Source of the DNA: Gammaproteobacteria bacterium
Lineage (GTDB): Bacteria; Pseudomonadota; Gammaproteobacteria; Eutrophobiales; Eutrophobiaceae
Assembly (NCBI GenBank): GCA_003250975.1
Contig: QKIY01000026.1
Coordinates: forward strand, 1 to 64,000
DNA length: 64,000 nt
Direction: 5' to 3'
Both the position numbers and the translations under genes were made by a program. The notes under the pieces are model-generated. The model was not told the origin of the DNA and made no database searches. It saw nothing but the letters and a program-made list of their open reading frames with translations. Numbering within the stretch: the stretch's first letter is position 1; every line of letters begins with the position of its first letter. This document shows positions 11,358 through 20,624 of this stretch, in pieces.

Positions 11358-12329
11358 ATGCAGATCATACTGGCTAATCCACGTGGTTTTTGTGCCGGGG
11401 TAGACCGGGCGATAGAGATCGTCGAGCGTGCCCTGGAATTGTTTGGTGCACCCGTCTATGTTCGCCATGAAGTCGTGCACAATAAATATGTGGTGGATAC
11501 TCTGCGTGAAAAGGGCGCGGTGTTTGTGGAAGAACTGGATGAAGTCCCGGATGATGCCACGGTAATCTTCAGCGCCCATGGCGTGGCCAAGCAGGTCAGG
11601 GAAGAGGCGGCCCGCCGCAAGCTCCGTGTCTTTGACGCGATTTGTCCGCTGGTGACCAAGGTGCATATGGAGGTTGGTCATTACCAGGACGAAGGCCGTG
11701 AATGTATCCTGATCGGCCACGAAGGCCACCCTGAAGTCGAGGGAACGCTGGGCCAGTATCGTAGCAAGGACGGCAAGGGTGGCATGTACCTGGTCGAATC
11801 CGTTGAGGATGTCTGGAATCTCAAGGTCAAGAATCCTGATTTCCTGGCCTTTGTAACCCAGACCACCCTGTCGATGGACGATACCGCCGAGGTGATTGAT
11901 GCCCTGCGCGAGCGTTTTCCGAATATAGCCGGACCCAAGAAGGAAGACATTTGTTATGCCACACAAAACCGCCAGGATGCTGTCAAGAAACTGACCGATC
12001 AATGCGATTTGATCCTGGTAGTGGGCTCTACCAACAGCTCCAATTCAACCCGCCTGATGGAGATTTCACAGAAGGCCGGTGTTCCTGCCTACCTTATTGA
12101 TAATTCCTCTGGGCTGAAAAAGGAATGGTTTGAAAACAAGACCACTATCGGATTGACTGCCGGGGCATCCGCACCGGAAGTCCTGGTAGAGGATGTCGTC
12201 AAGCAATTAAAGGCATGGGGTGCTGACGTGGTGAATGAGGCGCCGGGCAAACGTGAAAAAGTCGTATTTTCACTCCCCAGGGAACTTATCAAGTCCCAGG
12301 AGGGGGTTGCCAGCAGCAACATCCACTGA
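11358..12329 (+). CDS. ispH: HMBPP reductase IspH (LytB)
   Basis: The last enzyme of the non-mevalonate isoprenoid pathway, an iron-sulfur protein giving IPP and DMAPP. The three cluster cysteines are seen in [21 protein letters not shown] and [10 protein letters not shown], and the substrate-binding [10 protein letters not shown] is present. Length 323 is normal. It follows lspA by 85 bp; the fkpB gene often found between them is absent. Its product feeds IspB. Confidence 0.97.
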   Translation: MQIILANPRGFCAGVDRAIEIVERALELFGAPVYVRHEVVHNKYVVDTLREKGAVFVEELDEVPDDATVIFSAHGVAKQVREEAARRKLRVFDAICPLVTKVHMEVGHYQDEGRECILIGHEGHPEVEGTLGQYRSKDGKGGMYLVESVEDVWNLKVKNPDFLAFVTQTTLSMDDTAEVIDALRERFPNIAGPKKEDICYATQNRQDAVKKLTDQCDLILVVGSTNSSNSTRLMEISQKAGVPAYLIDNSSGLKKEWFENKTTIGLTAGASAPEVLVEDVVKQLKAWGADVVNEAPGKREKVVFSLPRELIKSQEGVASSNIH

Positions 12330-12342
12330 TACTGCCGAAGTT

Positions 12343-12801
12343 CTACTCTTCCTCTCCCGGTTCAACGTAACCGGCATTACTCAGGGCGGATATTAACTGC
12401 TCCCGGTCATAACCAACGATAGTTGCATCACCGATGACTACCACAGGTACACTCAGTTTTCCAATAAGCCCTTTAAGCTCGTTCTGTAACTCGATATCCT
12501 CACTGACATCGTTATCGACCATATTAATACCCCTGAGTTTGAGAAAATCCCTGACATCTTCACAGGATGCACAATCAGGAATGGTATAAAGGGTTGCGTT
12601 AATATTGGCATTTGAGGAGGAAGAGTCAGCCGCGCTGGGAGAGGAATGCCGCTTCACCGTGGTAGAGCCTTCCGGGCATGACAATTGTTGGTAACTCCGG
12701 ATCCCGTCAGCATCCAGACATTCATAGATATCGGTGGCAAAACCTTGCAAGGGGAAGAGCAGGATGAAAAAAGCTGGTATTACCGGGATTAAATATTTCA
12801 T
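12343..12801 (-). CDS. Secreted DUF4124-glutaredoxin-like protein
   Basis: A 152-residue protein with a signal peptide (hydrophobic residues ~4-20, cleavage near GFA). The mature N-terminus (TDIYECLDADGIRSYQ) resembles the DUF4124 motif, normally KW-x-D-xx-G-x-xxY. After a Ser-rich linker comes a glutaredoxin/thioredoxin-like domain with a CxxC motif (PDCASCEDV) and SVPVVVIGD, where the cis-Pro loop is expected. It is probably a periplasmic thiol-disulfide or metal-related protein; the substrate is unknown. It ends 13 bp from ispH, convergent with it. Confidence 0.7.
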   Translation of the reverse strand: MKYLIPVIPAFFILLFPLQGFATDIYECLDADGIRSYQQLSCPEGSTTVKRHSSPSAADSSSSNANINATLYTIPDCASCEDVRDFLKLRGINMVDNDVSEDIELQNELKGLIGKLSVPVVVIGDATIVGYDREQLISALSNAGYVEPGEEE

Positions 12802-13003
12802 TATCGTCTCAACCTGATATTGAACTAATTAACATACCAAAATCAAATAGAGTATAGCCAGTAAGCTATGTTATACCACTGAGTGGGCTAAAAAAAGTGA
12901 CAGGATACCAATTATGGATGATTTATCTATGGTATTTTGTTCAACTGTGTTTATATTTTTAGTGACCCGGTATCGACTTATTACCGCAAAAAAAGGATAA
13001 CAA

Positions 13004-13477
13004 GTGATGATGCATAAAGTGCGTTTAATAGATATGAATCATGTCTTATTGATCGGATTGCTATCAATATTGATTTTGTTCGCTGGCCAGGGGCATGCGG
13101 AAGTCTATAAATGGAAGGATGCAGAGGGGAATGTGCAATACACCCAACACCCTCCCCCGGTCGGAGCGGATTCCGAGAAACTGAATATTTCCTCAGGGAC
13201 CGTCACTCCGACACCTCCTCCTGCAGCAGAGGAGCCGACAGATGATACAGGCAAGCAGAAAGGCGCGACTCAGGAACCCCAGGCAAAAGAGCTGACGGCT
13301 GAGCAAAAGGCAGAAATTGAACGTAAATGCAACAGCATCCGGACCCGCCTGCAGAGCCTGCAACGGCCAAGGGTGAGTACGGTTGATGAGGAAGGTAACC
13401 GCGTGCGTTTGACGGAAGAAGAGCGTCAGGCCCAGATCAAGGAAGCTACCAGCCTACTCGAGGAGCATTGCAACTGA
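13004..13477 (+). CDS. Secreted DUF4124-domain protein
   Basis: 157 residues. A signal peptide (hydrophobic ~13-30, cleavage near GHA) leads to EVYKWKDAEGNVQYTQHPP, the DUF4124 signature. The rest is Pro-rich linker and a charged, probably coiled-coil C-terminus with a conserved-looking Cys pair (RKCNS ... EEHCN). Function unknown; the domain is widespread in secreted proteins of gammaproteobacteria. Start may be the GTG at 13004 or the ATG at 13007; AAAGGA lies before both. It is divergent from the DUF4124-glutaredoxin gene across 200 bp. Confidence 0.7.
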   Translation: MMMHKVRLIDMNHVLLIGLLSILILFAGQGHAEVYKWKDAEGNVQYTQHPPPVGADSEKLNISSGTVTPTPPPAAEEPTDDTGKQKGATQEPQAKELTAEQKAEIERKCNSIRTRLQSLQRPRVSTVDEEGNRVRLTEEERQAQIKEATSLLEEHCN

Positions 13478-13493
13478 GTGATAGCGGGAGAGT

Positions 13494-14201
13494 TTAACCT
13501 GCTGGTTGTTCAGGCCAGTGATAGGCCTGTCTTAATAGTTCAGTGGCCAGATTGCTTCGGGGGTCTTGGCTGAACTTCTCTTCAATGTAGATCAGGGCAT
13601 CGCGTGCGCGTGGATTATTCATCAGTGAAAGCGCAGTCAACGCCGTCTGCACTACATAAATATTGTCTCCACTGGCCAGTTCCTTCAAATAATCGACATC
13701 AGACGGGTCACCGTTTAATCCCAGGGCAATGGCAACCTGGGCAAGATGAAATTCATGGGTTTCGTTTTTGTGTTCACGTATAAAATTGATGTATTCACGC
13801 GTCTGTCCAATATAGATGCGGTTCAGTGTAGAGGCGAGCGCGAGCCTGGTTGGTGTTTTATCCAGTAAATCCCAGGACAGTTCCGGGTATTCTGATGATT
13901 CCCCTGACCAAAGCGCGCTCAGGAGATAAATCACACCCCGGTGATAGCGCATAGCATAAAGCCCATGGAGTGTATTTGTCAGGGCAGCTATATCCCTGTC
14001 GGTCAGGGCTTCCTTTACCTCTGCCAGTGTCGCCTGGCCCGTGACAATTTTCCGATAAATTTCCTGGTAATAACTGTCCGGTTTTGTTTGTGTGTTTTCT
14101 GTCCCGGAAGGGGTTTGCTCGTTTCCTGATACATCATGAGCATCGTTGCAGGAAGTAAGAATCAGCAGGAAACATGCTGCCGATACAATTATCCTGATCA
14201 T
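13494..14201 (-). CDS. HEAT-like repeat lipoprotein
   Basis: 235 residues from the ATG at 14201. The start was chosen because it gives a lipoprotein signal (MIRIIVSAACFLLILTSC, lipobox LTSC). The mature part is helical with repeats such as HLAQVAIALGLNGDPSDVDYLKEL and VVQTALTALSLMNNPRARDAL, typical of HEAT/Armadillo scaffolds used for protein binding. It follows pilE by about 30 bp on the same strand, so it may be the last gene of the pilus operon. No specific function recognised. Confidence 0.65.
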   Translation of the reverse strand: MIRIIVSAACFLLILTSCNDAHDVSGNEQTPSGTENTQTKPDSYYQEIYRKIVTGQATLAEVKEALTDRDIAALTNTLHGLYAMRYHRGVIYLLSALWSGESSEYPELSWDLLDKTPTRLALASTLNRIYIGQTREYINFIREHKNETHEFHLAQVAIALGLNGDPSDVDYLKELASGDNIYVVQTALTALSLMNNPRARDALIYIEEKFSQDPRSNLATELLRQAYHWPEQPAG

Positions 14202-14233
14202 TGTATACAGAGCTTGTTTTGATACGCGAAGAT

Positions 14234-14638
14234 TTATCTGGCCCAGCAATCCGGAACACTCTTGGTGCCCGAATTACCTTTTACACCGGCATTTGTATAG
14301 GTCAGATTGCCACAACCCGGATCTTGAAAATTCGGCGTGGCAGTCAAGGTGAAGGATTGGTTACCCGCACCTAACGCAACCGAAAGACTATAGTTCCCGT
14401 TTTCACTGTTAGGCTGGATTTGCGCATTGGCCAATGTGTCATACTGGTTAGTATCTGAATAACGGCGCTCTTGTCTAGCGGCGGCATCCAGTAGTGCGGC
14501 GCGGCCTTCTGAGCGTTTGCCGCGCAGAACATATTCTGTATAACTTGGGTAACCGACTGCTGCGAGTATGGCCATAATCGTAATGACGATCATCAGCTCT
14601 ATCAGGGTAAAACCACTTTGTCTCTTCGTTCTCATCAT
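14234..14638 (-). CDS. pilE: Type IV minor pilin PilE
   Basis: About 134 residues from the ATG at 14638. The class III leader is RQSG|FTLIELMIVITIMAILAAVGYPSY: Gly before the PilD cleavage site, Phe+1 and Glu+5. The C-terminal half has two cysteines (DPGCGNL ... VPDCWAR) that would form the disulfide loop of type IV pilins. Position after pilY1 matches PilE, a minor pilin that primes pilus assembly, rather than the major pilin. A strong intergenic hairpin separates it from pilY1. Confidence 0.88.
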   Translation of the reverse strand: MMRTKRQSGFTLIELMIVITIMAILAAVGYPSYTEYVLRGKRSEGRAALLDAAARQERRYSDTNQYDTLANAQIQPNSENGNYSLSVALGAGNQSFTLTATPNFQDPGCGNLTYTNAGVKGNSGTKSVPDCWAR

Positions 14639-14690
14639 GTATACCTGCTCTTGCATTTACCGTTAAGTATCTGCCTTGTTATCAGAATCA

Positions 14691-14720
14691 TCCTGCCGGG
14701 TTTGATGATACCCGGCAGGA
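14691..14720 (-). terminator. 11-bp perfect hairpin between pilY1 and pilE
   Basis: TCCTGCCGGGT - 8 nt - ACCCGGCAGGA is a perfect inverted repeat in the gap between the pilY1 stop and the pilE start. Neither strand has a T-run after it, so it is more likely an RNA-stabilising or attenuating structure than a full terminator. Confidence 0.5.
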
Positions 14721-14747
14721 TGCAACTTAACTATATATTCTAGTTTA

Positions 14748-17700
14748 CTAGAATACTTCTTCGTACCAATAGGTCCTTACCCTGGGCACGCCGGCCAGTT
14801 TACCGACCCTTGCCGCGCCACCCTCAACACCGACGATACCGACAACGCCTTCCTTGGTAAACACAGGGACAACCTCTGACGGTATACCACCACCAAGAGC
14901 CAGTTCCCTGTCGTCGAAATCCTCAACCGTGCCATCGGTATCCCAGTCTAGGAATGCCTTGGAATTGAGGATATTTAAGTTATAGGCAACGCCTGTACCA
15001 ACATTGGCCGAGCAGGGGTCACTCGCACCACCGCCATCCGGCCTGTAGGTCGTAAAGATCACCGTACCGGCAACGACTCGCGCTGCGGCCATGACCTTTT
15101 CGCCCGAGGTGCCGGCAACATCAAAGTCATAGTACCAGCCGTCAGCGGCCCTGTGCGAAGCGTCCGTCGGGTCCAGTATGGTCGCGGTGACATCTATCAA
15201 CGTCGAATTATCGATGGCTCCTGTAACAGACGGATAATCCTCTGCCAGATTATCAGCGTCGGCGTCCGTCATGGGCGAGATGTTCCTGTCGCGGAAGGCA
15301 TAGAAGCGATCGTTAACGCTTGTGCCTAGCGGGTGGGAACGGTCCCCGGTGCCTATCAGGATATAGTCATACTCACCACCGGCGGCATCGGCGTAAGTGG
15401 AATCCTTCACCTGGACGAAGGATGCCTTCTCGAAGAAGCGGCGTTGGTCAGCAACGTTTAATGGATCCGAGATGGCAGCCAGTTTACCCACGATGGTGCT
15501 ACCTTGAGGGCTACCGCCTGAATCGATATCGTTACCCAGGTCGATACGCCATACCTGACCTGCAGTATCTGCAATAAACACGCGGTCATCATCACCGTCA
15601 CCGTCGGTATCTGCGACAGTGGCTTCTGCCGTAATGGAGTAAAGCATATCCGGAACCTCGATGTCCGCACCGGAGCCGGGTCCGCTGATGGAGAAAATCA
15701 GTGAACCATCCGTAGGGTCAACGAAGAAGATCGCATTACCGCTATTGGCCAGGCCACCGGTACCCAGCGTTCCGAAGCTGGTATCAAGGGCAGTATCGTA
15801 ACCACCACCAATTATCATCACGGTGGTGTTAGTACCAGCGGTGGAAAAGTCTGTACCACCGGTCTTGATATTCGCCAGCACTGGGTCCGCCCAACTCTGG
15901 CCCATCCGGGCATAATCACCGGCGACGCCACCTTCGATACGCCAGAGGAAGTCCGGGATCACCTGGCTGGCATTACTGCTCACGGTGGCCGTCAGATCGA
16001 GGGCGTAGTATTTACTGCCGCCGCGGCGCATGCCCTGGATGGCATAGACAAAGTCGCCGTCACTGGGTTCTATGAAGCCGTCAAAATCAACGTCTTCTGC
16101 CCAGAGAGTCGGTGTGCCGTCCATACCATAGAGATGATCATCCTGGGCGTTAGTGAGCAAGAGGTCTTGCTGGCCTAACAGAGCCGAAGGCATGAAGGTC
16201 CATTCTTCCTTACCAGTCTTGCCATTGAACATTCGCACACCGCCCTCGTTGGTGCCTACTACAATCTTGTCCCAGAACTCATCAATAATACCGTCGGGAG
16301 TGGGATCGGTATCGGCACCACCGTATGTTATGACACGGGGGCTGCTGTGCAGTATGTCATTCACTGTCCAGCGGGTATTAACACTGACATCCTCGTCGAT
16401 ATTGGCGTCAGGGGTATTATCGCCCAGGATCCACAACATCAACTCTTCGCAGGCCGAACCGGCACCGAAGGGCGCACCAACACCACAGACCTGGTCGCGA
16501 ATGGGTTGGTTTGCAACTGAAGCCCAGTTTGTGGCATTAAAGAAGAAACCACTGTTGTTCAACGACTTGCCGCTGGCAGGGGGAGCACCAGTCTTGGTTA
16601 CATCCGTATAAATCAACCGGTCATTTAAGTAATCATCCATCTGTGCACCGGCACCGCCTTCCGTCGTCTGCAGGCCATCGATAACCGGCACAGGTGCCGT
16701 GTCTGACCAGATGCTCTGGGAGTTGTCCTTGAACCGGTTGTCGGCATCGGTTGCCACGTTGCCGTTGGCATCCAGTATCTCACCCAGCGTACAGCCCAGA
16801 GAGGTATCAACACAGACTCTGTATTTCTTCAGGTTACCCGGCCAGCGTCTCTCAAACTTGGGAGTAAACAGGCCGAAGTAGACTTCATCCCGGCTCAGTA
16901 GGCGGTTGAAGGAGTTACTGGCCAGAGACGGTGAAACGAACGATGTCGGTATATCCCTCACATCACCCAGGAACTCGGTGAAGGAAGCAAGCAATTCGGC
17001 ATAGCCATTGGCTTCATAGAATTTGCCGCCACCCTGGAAGGCCATGTCTCTCAGGAACGTGTCACTGAAGACGAAACCAACCGTGTTGGTAATCACCGTC
17101 TGATCGTTGGCAAGAGAGGAATTCAGGTCATTATCATTCATATACCTGACAAGGTCGACGCCGCACTCTTCGTCCGAAAAATCAACCGAACTGCCGTCAG
17201 AGAACTTCGTGTCACAGCTCGCACCGCCGAGGTAGCCGTTCCGAATCAGAGCAGCACCCTTGTCGTTATTGTTGGCGGAACCGTCTGTCAGCAGGATCTG
17301 GTAGTTCTTCTGACAGGTCAGGTCCGAAGTAAACGGGCTGATATAGACCGGTTTGTTCGGTACGGGATCGATAACCTGGCCAGCACAATCGGGATGCCCC
17401 ATGTCATCCGGACTACAGCTGCCCGGCCAGGTGATTGTGCCGCCGGTATAGCTATCGGGATGACTTAGGCGGTTGAATTCATCGCCCTGTCGGCTGGCGC
17501 CGAAGACGACATCACGACCTGACCAGTATTGGCCAGCCTCGTACATGACCTCCACAATCGGGGTGTTCTTACCCGCGACGATCGAACTAATGAAGTCAAG
17601 CAGTTCATTACGCGCCGTTCTGACCAGGGCTGCGCCTGAAGTAGCACGGTATGTAATCTCTAGTCTCGCTGCTTTCCCCGGTGAATCGTCATGGGATACG

Positions 17701-19676
17701 GCAGGGCGGTTATCGCTGTTCCGGCCGAAAATGAAGACCATGGCGTTACCCGCGGCCCAGCCAGCCTGATTGACGATCTCTTGCACGATACCGCTCAGAT
17801 CAGGGGTGTCGTAGGGTGAACCCTGGCTAAATTGTGGCATTGCCCAATTGACTCGCACACCGCTACTGGTCTTGGGGCGCGAGGTGATGTCGAAGTTGCC
17901 ACCACCGTCCTTGAATGTCAGGGGATCGGGGCTCAATTCACCATCGATGGTCACCGTGGGGCTACCGCTGGTATTAGTAGCGTCAGCGACCACTGTAATT
18001 CTCGCGCTGAGGATCTGGGCACCCTGCGGGATACCGAGGTCCAGGAAGCGCACGCCTGCAAACTGTTGGGATATATCCAGGTCACCACTGCCGTCATTCA
18101 CATCACCACTGCCGTTTTCCTCGGCATCATCGGAATCGGCGACAACCTGCGCCGACTCTTTCGCCACGTAACAACCAGTAGCGGTGGCCGGATCGTAGGT
18201 CAGTTCAAGCCTGGGCATAATTTCGGTTGAAAAAGATTCCGCGGTGTAAAACGAGCGGCCGGCGTCACCGGAAAAACTCTCCCTTTCCACGAACAGGGTC
18301 AGGTCATTGCCGCCGCACCAGTTGCTATTAGCGGTGATCTGGTTGAGCACAGCGCTGAGGTCAACACTGGAATAACTGTCATTGGTTTTGGTGTTGTTCA
18401 GCGTCCAGGCCACTTTTGTGGTCTTGGGTCTGCCAGTCAGATCCGAGGTCAAACCAGCTGCAAAGGGATCGGAACTGCCATCCACACCGTCCGGGACCTC
18501 ACCGCTGACAAGATAAGTGGTGGTTCCGACAGCGTCGGATGCGGCGGTGAGCACCAGCCTAGCACCCGTGACTTTCGTACCCCGGGGAAGCTGGATATTC
18601 TGGAAACGGAATCCCAGCAGCTTGTCGTTAGTGACTACTGCCGGGGTCGTGTGATCGATGGTCAGTTTTGGAAATAACGCAGCATTGGCCGTTGAATTGG
18701 GTGAATTTGAATAGAAATCGATCAGGCTACCCGCCGAATCATGCATATACAGTGCAATCGGACCCATACCGGCCCAGGTCGTGTCGTTGACCAGTTCATC
18801 GACAACGGCCGTGACATCGGCGTCGATCGTATCGCCGGCAGTTGTATTTGTCAGCGTTTTGAGTACGCCGGTGCTGGTGGTCGGGTTGGCCGTATAACGC
18901 GACTTAAGCTGTCCTACAGCCTGAACGGTGTCGGAGAAGCCAGCGGGCGCGGTGACCTTTTCACCGGTAATAATACCGGTCCCCTGTTCGAATCCCTTGG
19001 ATTTGTTATGGGTCAGGGTCAGCGTGGCGAAATTGATCCGGGAACCCTTCGGGATGTCAGTGCCACGAAACAGCATACCTTCCGTTGTGGTGCTGGATGT
19101 CGCGCCATCCAGGAATAATCCAAATTCATTGGTCGCCATCGTTTGTATTAACAAGAAGCCATTTAAAAACTCATCAGCATCATCAGTGGCATTCTGGATT
19201 GTATACGTCTTGTTCACGGTCGTACCCGGCACGGCAGCCGAGGTAAACAGGGGTGCGTTGTCCAGTACGACGTTACCGGTGGCCAGGTCTTCCTCGGCAT
19301 CATCCGGCCCCTTGGCTACTACCCTGGTGATAGTATTGTCAGTGAGGTCCTTGTCAATGTAGGTAACGGGGTAGCTTACATGGCCGCCGTCGCCACCCTT
19401 GTTGAATATCATTACGCCGAGATTGACGTTTTCCACTTCTTCTACAACCTTCAGCATCACGTCTTTCATGATCTCGATACGGGTCGAACCCTCCAGGGAT
19501 TTTGTCATACTGCTGGAGGTGTCGAGTATCAGCAGGATATTGGGGCGGGCTGCTTCACTGACCGCACCGGCGAAATAGATCTCGGTATCATCTGCGAGCG
19601 CCTGGGTACCACTGCCGATAGTCAGGCACAGTACTGACAGGAAGCATATGAATTTTCTATAGAGAGGGGCAAACAT
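14748..19676 (-). CDS. pilY1: PilY1-like pilus tip adhesin with enlarged insert
   Basis: 1642 residues from the ATG at 19676, which has GAGGAC upstream; the track start is 17 codons earlier. A signal peptide ends near TQALA. A von Willebrand A domain begins at PNILLILDTSSSM (MIDAS DxSxS), is interrupted at about residue 115, and resumes around residue 685. Between these points are three ~150-residue repeats, each with a pattern like FxxLxIPxGxxIxxAxL ... RPKT ... WAxGN. The C-terminal third is the PilY1 beta-propeller (VGTNEGGVRMFNGKTGKEEW) with a calcium loop DTDGDGDDD. PilY1 sits at the pilus tip, promotes extension and mediates adhesion. It is about 480 residues longer than Pseudomonas PilY1, mostly because of the insert. 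Confidence 0.9.
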   Translation of the reverse strand: MFAPLYRKFICFLSVLCLTIGSGTQALADDTEIYFAGAVSEAARPNILLILDTSSSMTKSLEGSTRIEIMKDVMLKVVEEVENVNLGVMIFNKGGDGGHVSYPVTYIDKDLTDNTITRVVAKGPDDAEEDLATGNVVLDNAPLFTSAAVPGTTVNKTYTIQNATDDADEFLNGFLLIQTMATNEFGLFLDGATSSTTTEGMLFRGTDIPKGSRINFATLTLTHNKSKGFEQGTGIITGEKVTAPAGFSDTVQAVGQLKSRYTANPTTSTGVLKTLTNTTAGDTIDADVTAVVDELVNDTTWAGMGPIALYMHDSAGSLIDFYSNSPNSTANAALFPKLTIDHTTPAVVTNDKLLGFRFQNIQLPRGTKVTGARLVLTAASDAVGTTTYLVSGEVPDGVDGSSDPFAAGLTSDLTGRPKTTKVAWTLNNTKTNDSYSSVDLSAVLNQITANSNWCGGNDLTLFVERESFSGDAGRSFYTAESFSTEIMPRLELTYDPATATGCYVAKESAQVVADSDDAEENGSGDVNDGSGDLDISQQFAGVRFLDLGIPQGAQILSARITVVADATNTSGSPTVTIDGELSPDPLTFKDGGGNFDITSRPKTSSGVRVNWAMPQFSQGSPYDTPDLSGIVQEIVNQAGWAAGNAMVFIFGRNSDNRPAVSHDDSPGKAARLEITYRATSGAALVRTARNELLDFISSIVAGKNTPIVEVMYEAGQYWSGRDVVFGASRQGDEFNRLSHPDSYTGGTITWPGSCSPDDMGHPDCAGQVIDPVPNKPVYISPFTSDLTCQKNYQILLTDGSANNNDKGAALIRNGYLGGASCDTKFSDGSSVDFSDEECGVDLVRYMNDNDLNSSLANDQTVITNTVGFVFSDTFLRDMAFQGGGKFYEANGYAELLASFTEFLGDVRDIPTSFVSPSLASNSFNRLLSRDEVYFGLFTPKFERRWPGNLKKYRVCVDTSLGCTLGEILDANGNVATDADNRFKDNSQSIWSDTAPVPVIDGLQTTEGGAGAQMDDYLNDRLIYTDVTKTGAPPASGKSLNNSGFFFNATNWASVANQPIRDQVCGVGAPFGAGSACEELMLWILGDNTPDANIDEDVSVNTRWTVNDILHSSPRVITYGGADTDPTPDGIIDEFWDKIVVGTNEGGVRMFNGKTGKEEWTFMPSALLGQQDLLLTNAQDDHLYGMDGTPTLWAEDVDFDGFIEPSDGDFVYAIQGMRRGGSKYYALDLTATVSSNASQVIPDFLWRIEGGVAGDYARMGQSWADPVLANIKTGGTDFSTAGTNTTVMIIGGGYDTALDTSFGTLGTGGLANSGNAIFFVDPTDGSLIFSISGPGSGADIEVPDMLYSITAEATVADTDGDGDDDRVFIADTAGQVWRIDLGNDIDSGGSPQGSTIVGKLAAISDPLNVADQRRFFEKASFVQVKDSTYADAAGGEYDYILIGTGDRSHPLGTSVNDRFYAFRDRNISPMTDADADNLAEDYPSVTGAIDNSTLIDVTATILDPTDASHRAADGWYYDFDVAGTSGEKVMAAARVVAGTVIFTTYRPDGGGASDPCSANVGTGVAYNLNILNSKAFLDWDTDGTVEDFDDRELALGGGIPSEVVPVFTKEGVVGIVGVEGGAARVGKLAGVPRVRTYWYEEVF

Positions 19677-19748
19677 AGTCTTGTCCTCTATTTTGATATC
19701 TTGGATTGAATGGGTGTTCATAACCATTTCCTCAATTTCAGTGTGCGG

Positions 19749-20108
19749 TTACTTGCAGAGTTCCTTGGCAGCGTCTGCAACGCTCCAGTCGTCTTTGCAC
19801 CGGGTCTTGCCGGAAGCGTCAGTCATGCATATTTCAACCACTGGGCTTACATCATCGTCCGAGGAAGAAATGGCCCTTACCGGTTGCTGGTCCTCGGTAT
19901 TTTCGTCTGAGGACGTACTAATCTCGATGTCCCTCTCCTCGTATATCACGACAACCGTACCTTCCCTGTAGGGATCGTGGCAGGTCACGCGATAATAGTG
20001 TTCATAGCCGTCCATGCCGAGATCGAAGATCTTGTAATCCCCGGCACGGGCAGTGGCATTCAGGCCAAGAATGAGCATTGCAGTGAGGGTCATTTTTACC
20101 ATGTTCAT
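19749..20108 (-). CDS. Small secreted acidic protein of the pilus operon
   Basis: 119 residues from the ATG at 20108 (GGAGAACAGTT before it). A signal peptide is followed by a short domain with three or four cysteines (VTCHDP, EICMTD, TRCKDD, ELCK) separated by an acidic Ser-rich linker (STSSDENTED). It occupies the place between pilX and pilY1, where no gene is expected in Pseudomonas. I do not recognise a family; I infer a periplasmic or pilus-associated accessory protein. Confidence 0.6.
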   Translation of the reverse strand: MNMVKMTLTAMLILGLNATARAGDYKIFDLGMDGYEHYYRVTCHDPYREGTVVVIYEERDIEISTSSDENTEDQQPVRAISSSDDDVSPVVEICMTDASGKTRCKDDWSVADAAKELCK

Positions 20109-20131
20109 AACTGTTCTCCGGTAGACAATCA

Positions 20132-20605
20132 TCATGCATCCGGGCCGACCTGGAAGGCGCCTGAATGTATTGTGGTCTTTGCGCCACTGACAGTACGGCC
20201 GGTGGCTGAAACATCAAAGTGGTAGATTGCAAAGCTGGAATCCCATTTCGAGCCACGTGGGGGCCGGGTCCTCTGAAGGTAAACGGCGTTGTAATCAGCT
20301 TCCGCACCGTAAGTGCCAATCCCTGTCAGGGTCTTGTCATAGGGATCACCCGCCGTGCCGTCCAGTGCCTTGGTGTTACTGGTCCTGAAGGCCGCTTCAT
20401 CGTTCATGGCAATTTCAACGCCGGTCTCGGCAGCCTGAAAGGCCCGGTTGGTTTCCTGGGAATTGGCTGCCATCTTCTCTTCCAGGGTATTGGTACTCAT
20501 GGAAGTTACGGCGAGTATTGTCAGGATAACGAGAAACACCAGTGCCGTGATCAGCACAGCACCTTCCTGTTTGACGCGTAATGGCATTTGTCTGGTAACT
20601 CGCAT
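20132..20605 (-). CDS. pilX: Type IV pilus minor protein PilX
   Basis: 157 residues. The N-terminus has the PilX pattern: EGAVLITALVFLVILTILAVTSM, then EEKMAANSQETNRAFQAAETGVE. As in other PilX proteins the leader has Gly before an Ala rather than Phe. It is a minor pilin of the priming complex with FimT/U, PilV, PilW and PilE. It starts 20 bp after pilW. Confidence 0.85.
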   Translation of the reverse strand: MRVTRQMPLRVKQEGAVLITALVFLVILTILAVTSMSTNTLEEKMAANSQETNRAFQAAETGVEIAMNDEAAFRTSNTKALDGTAGDPYDKTLTGIGTYGAEADYNAVYLQRTRPPRGSKWDSSFAIYHFDVSATGRTVSGAKTTIHSGAFQVGPDA

Positions 20606-20624
20606 GATTTACTCCGTAATTTAG

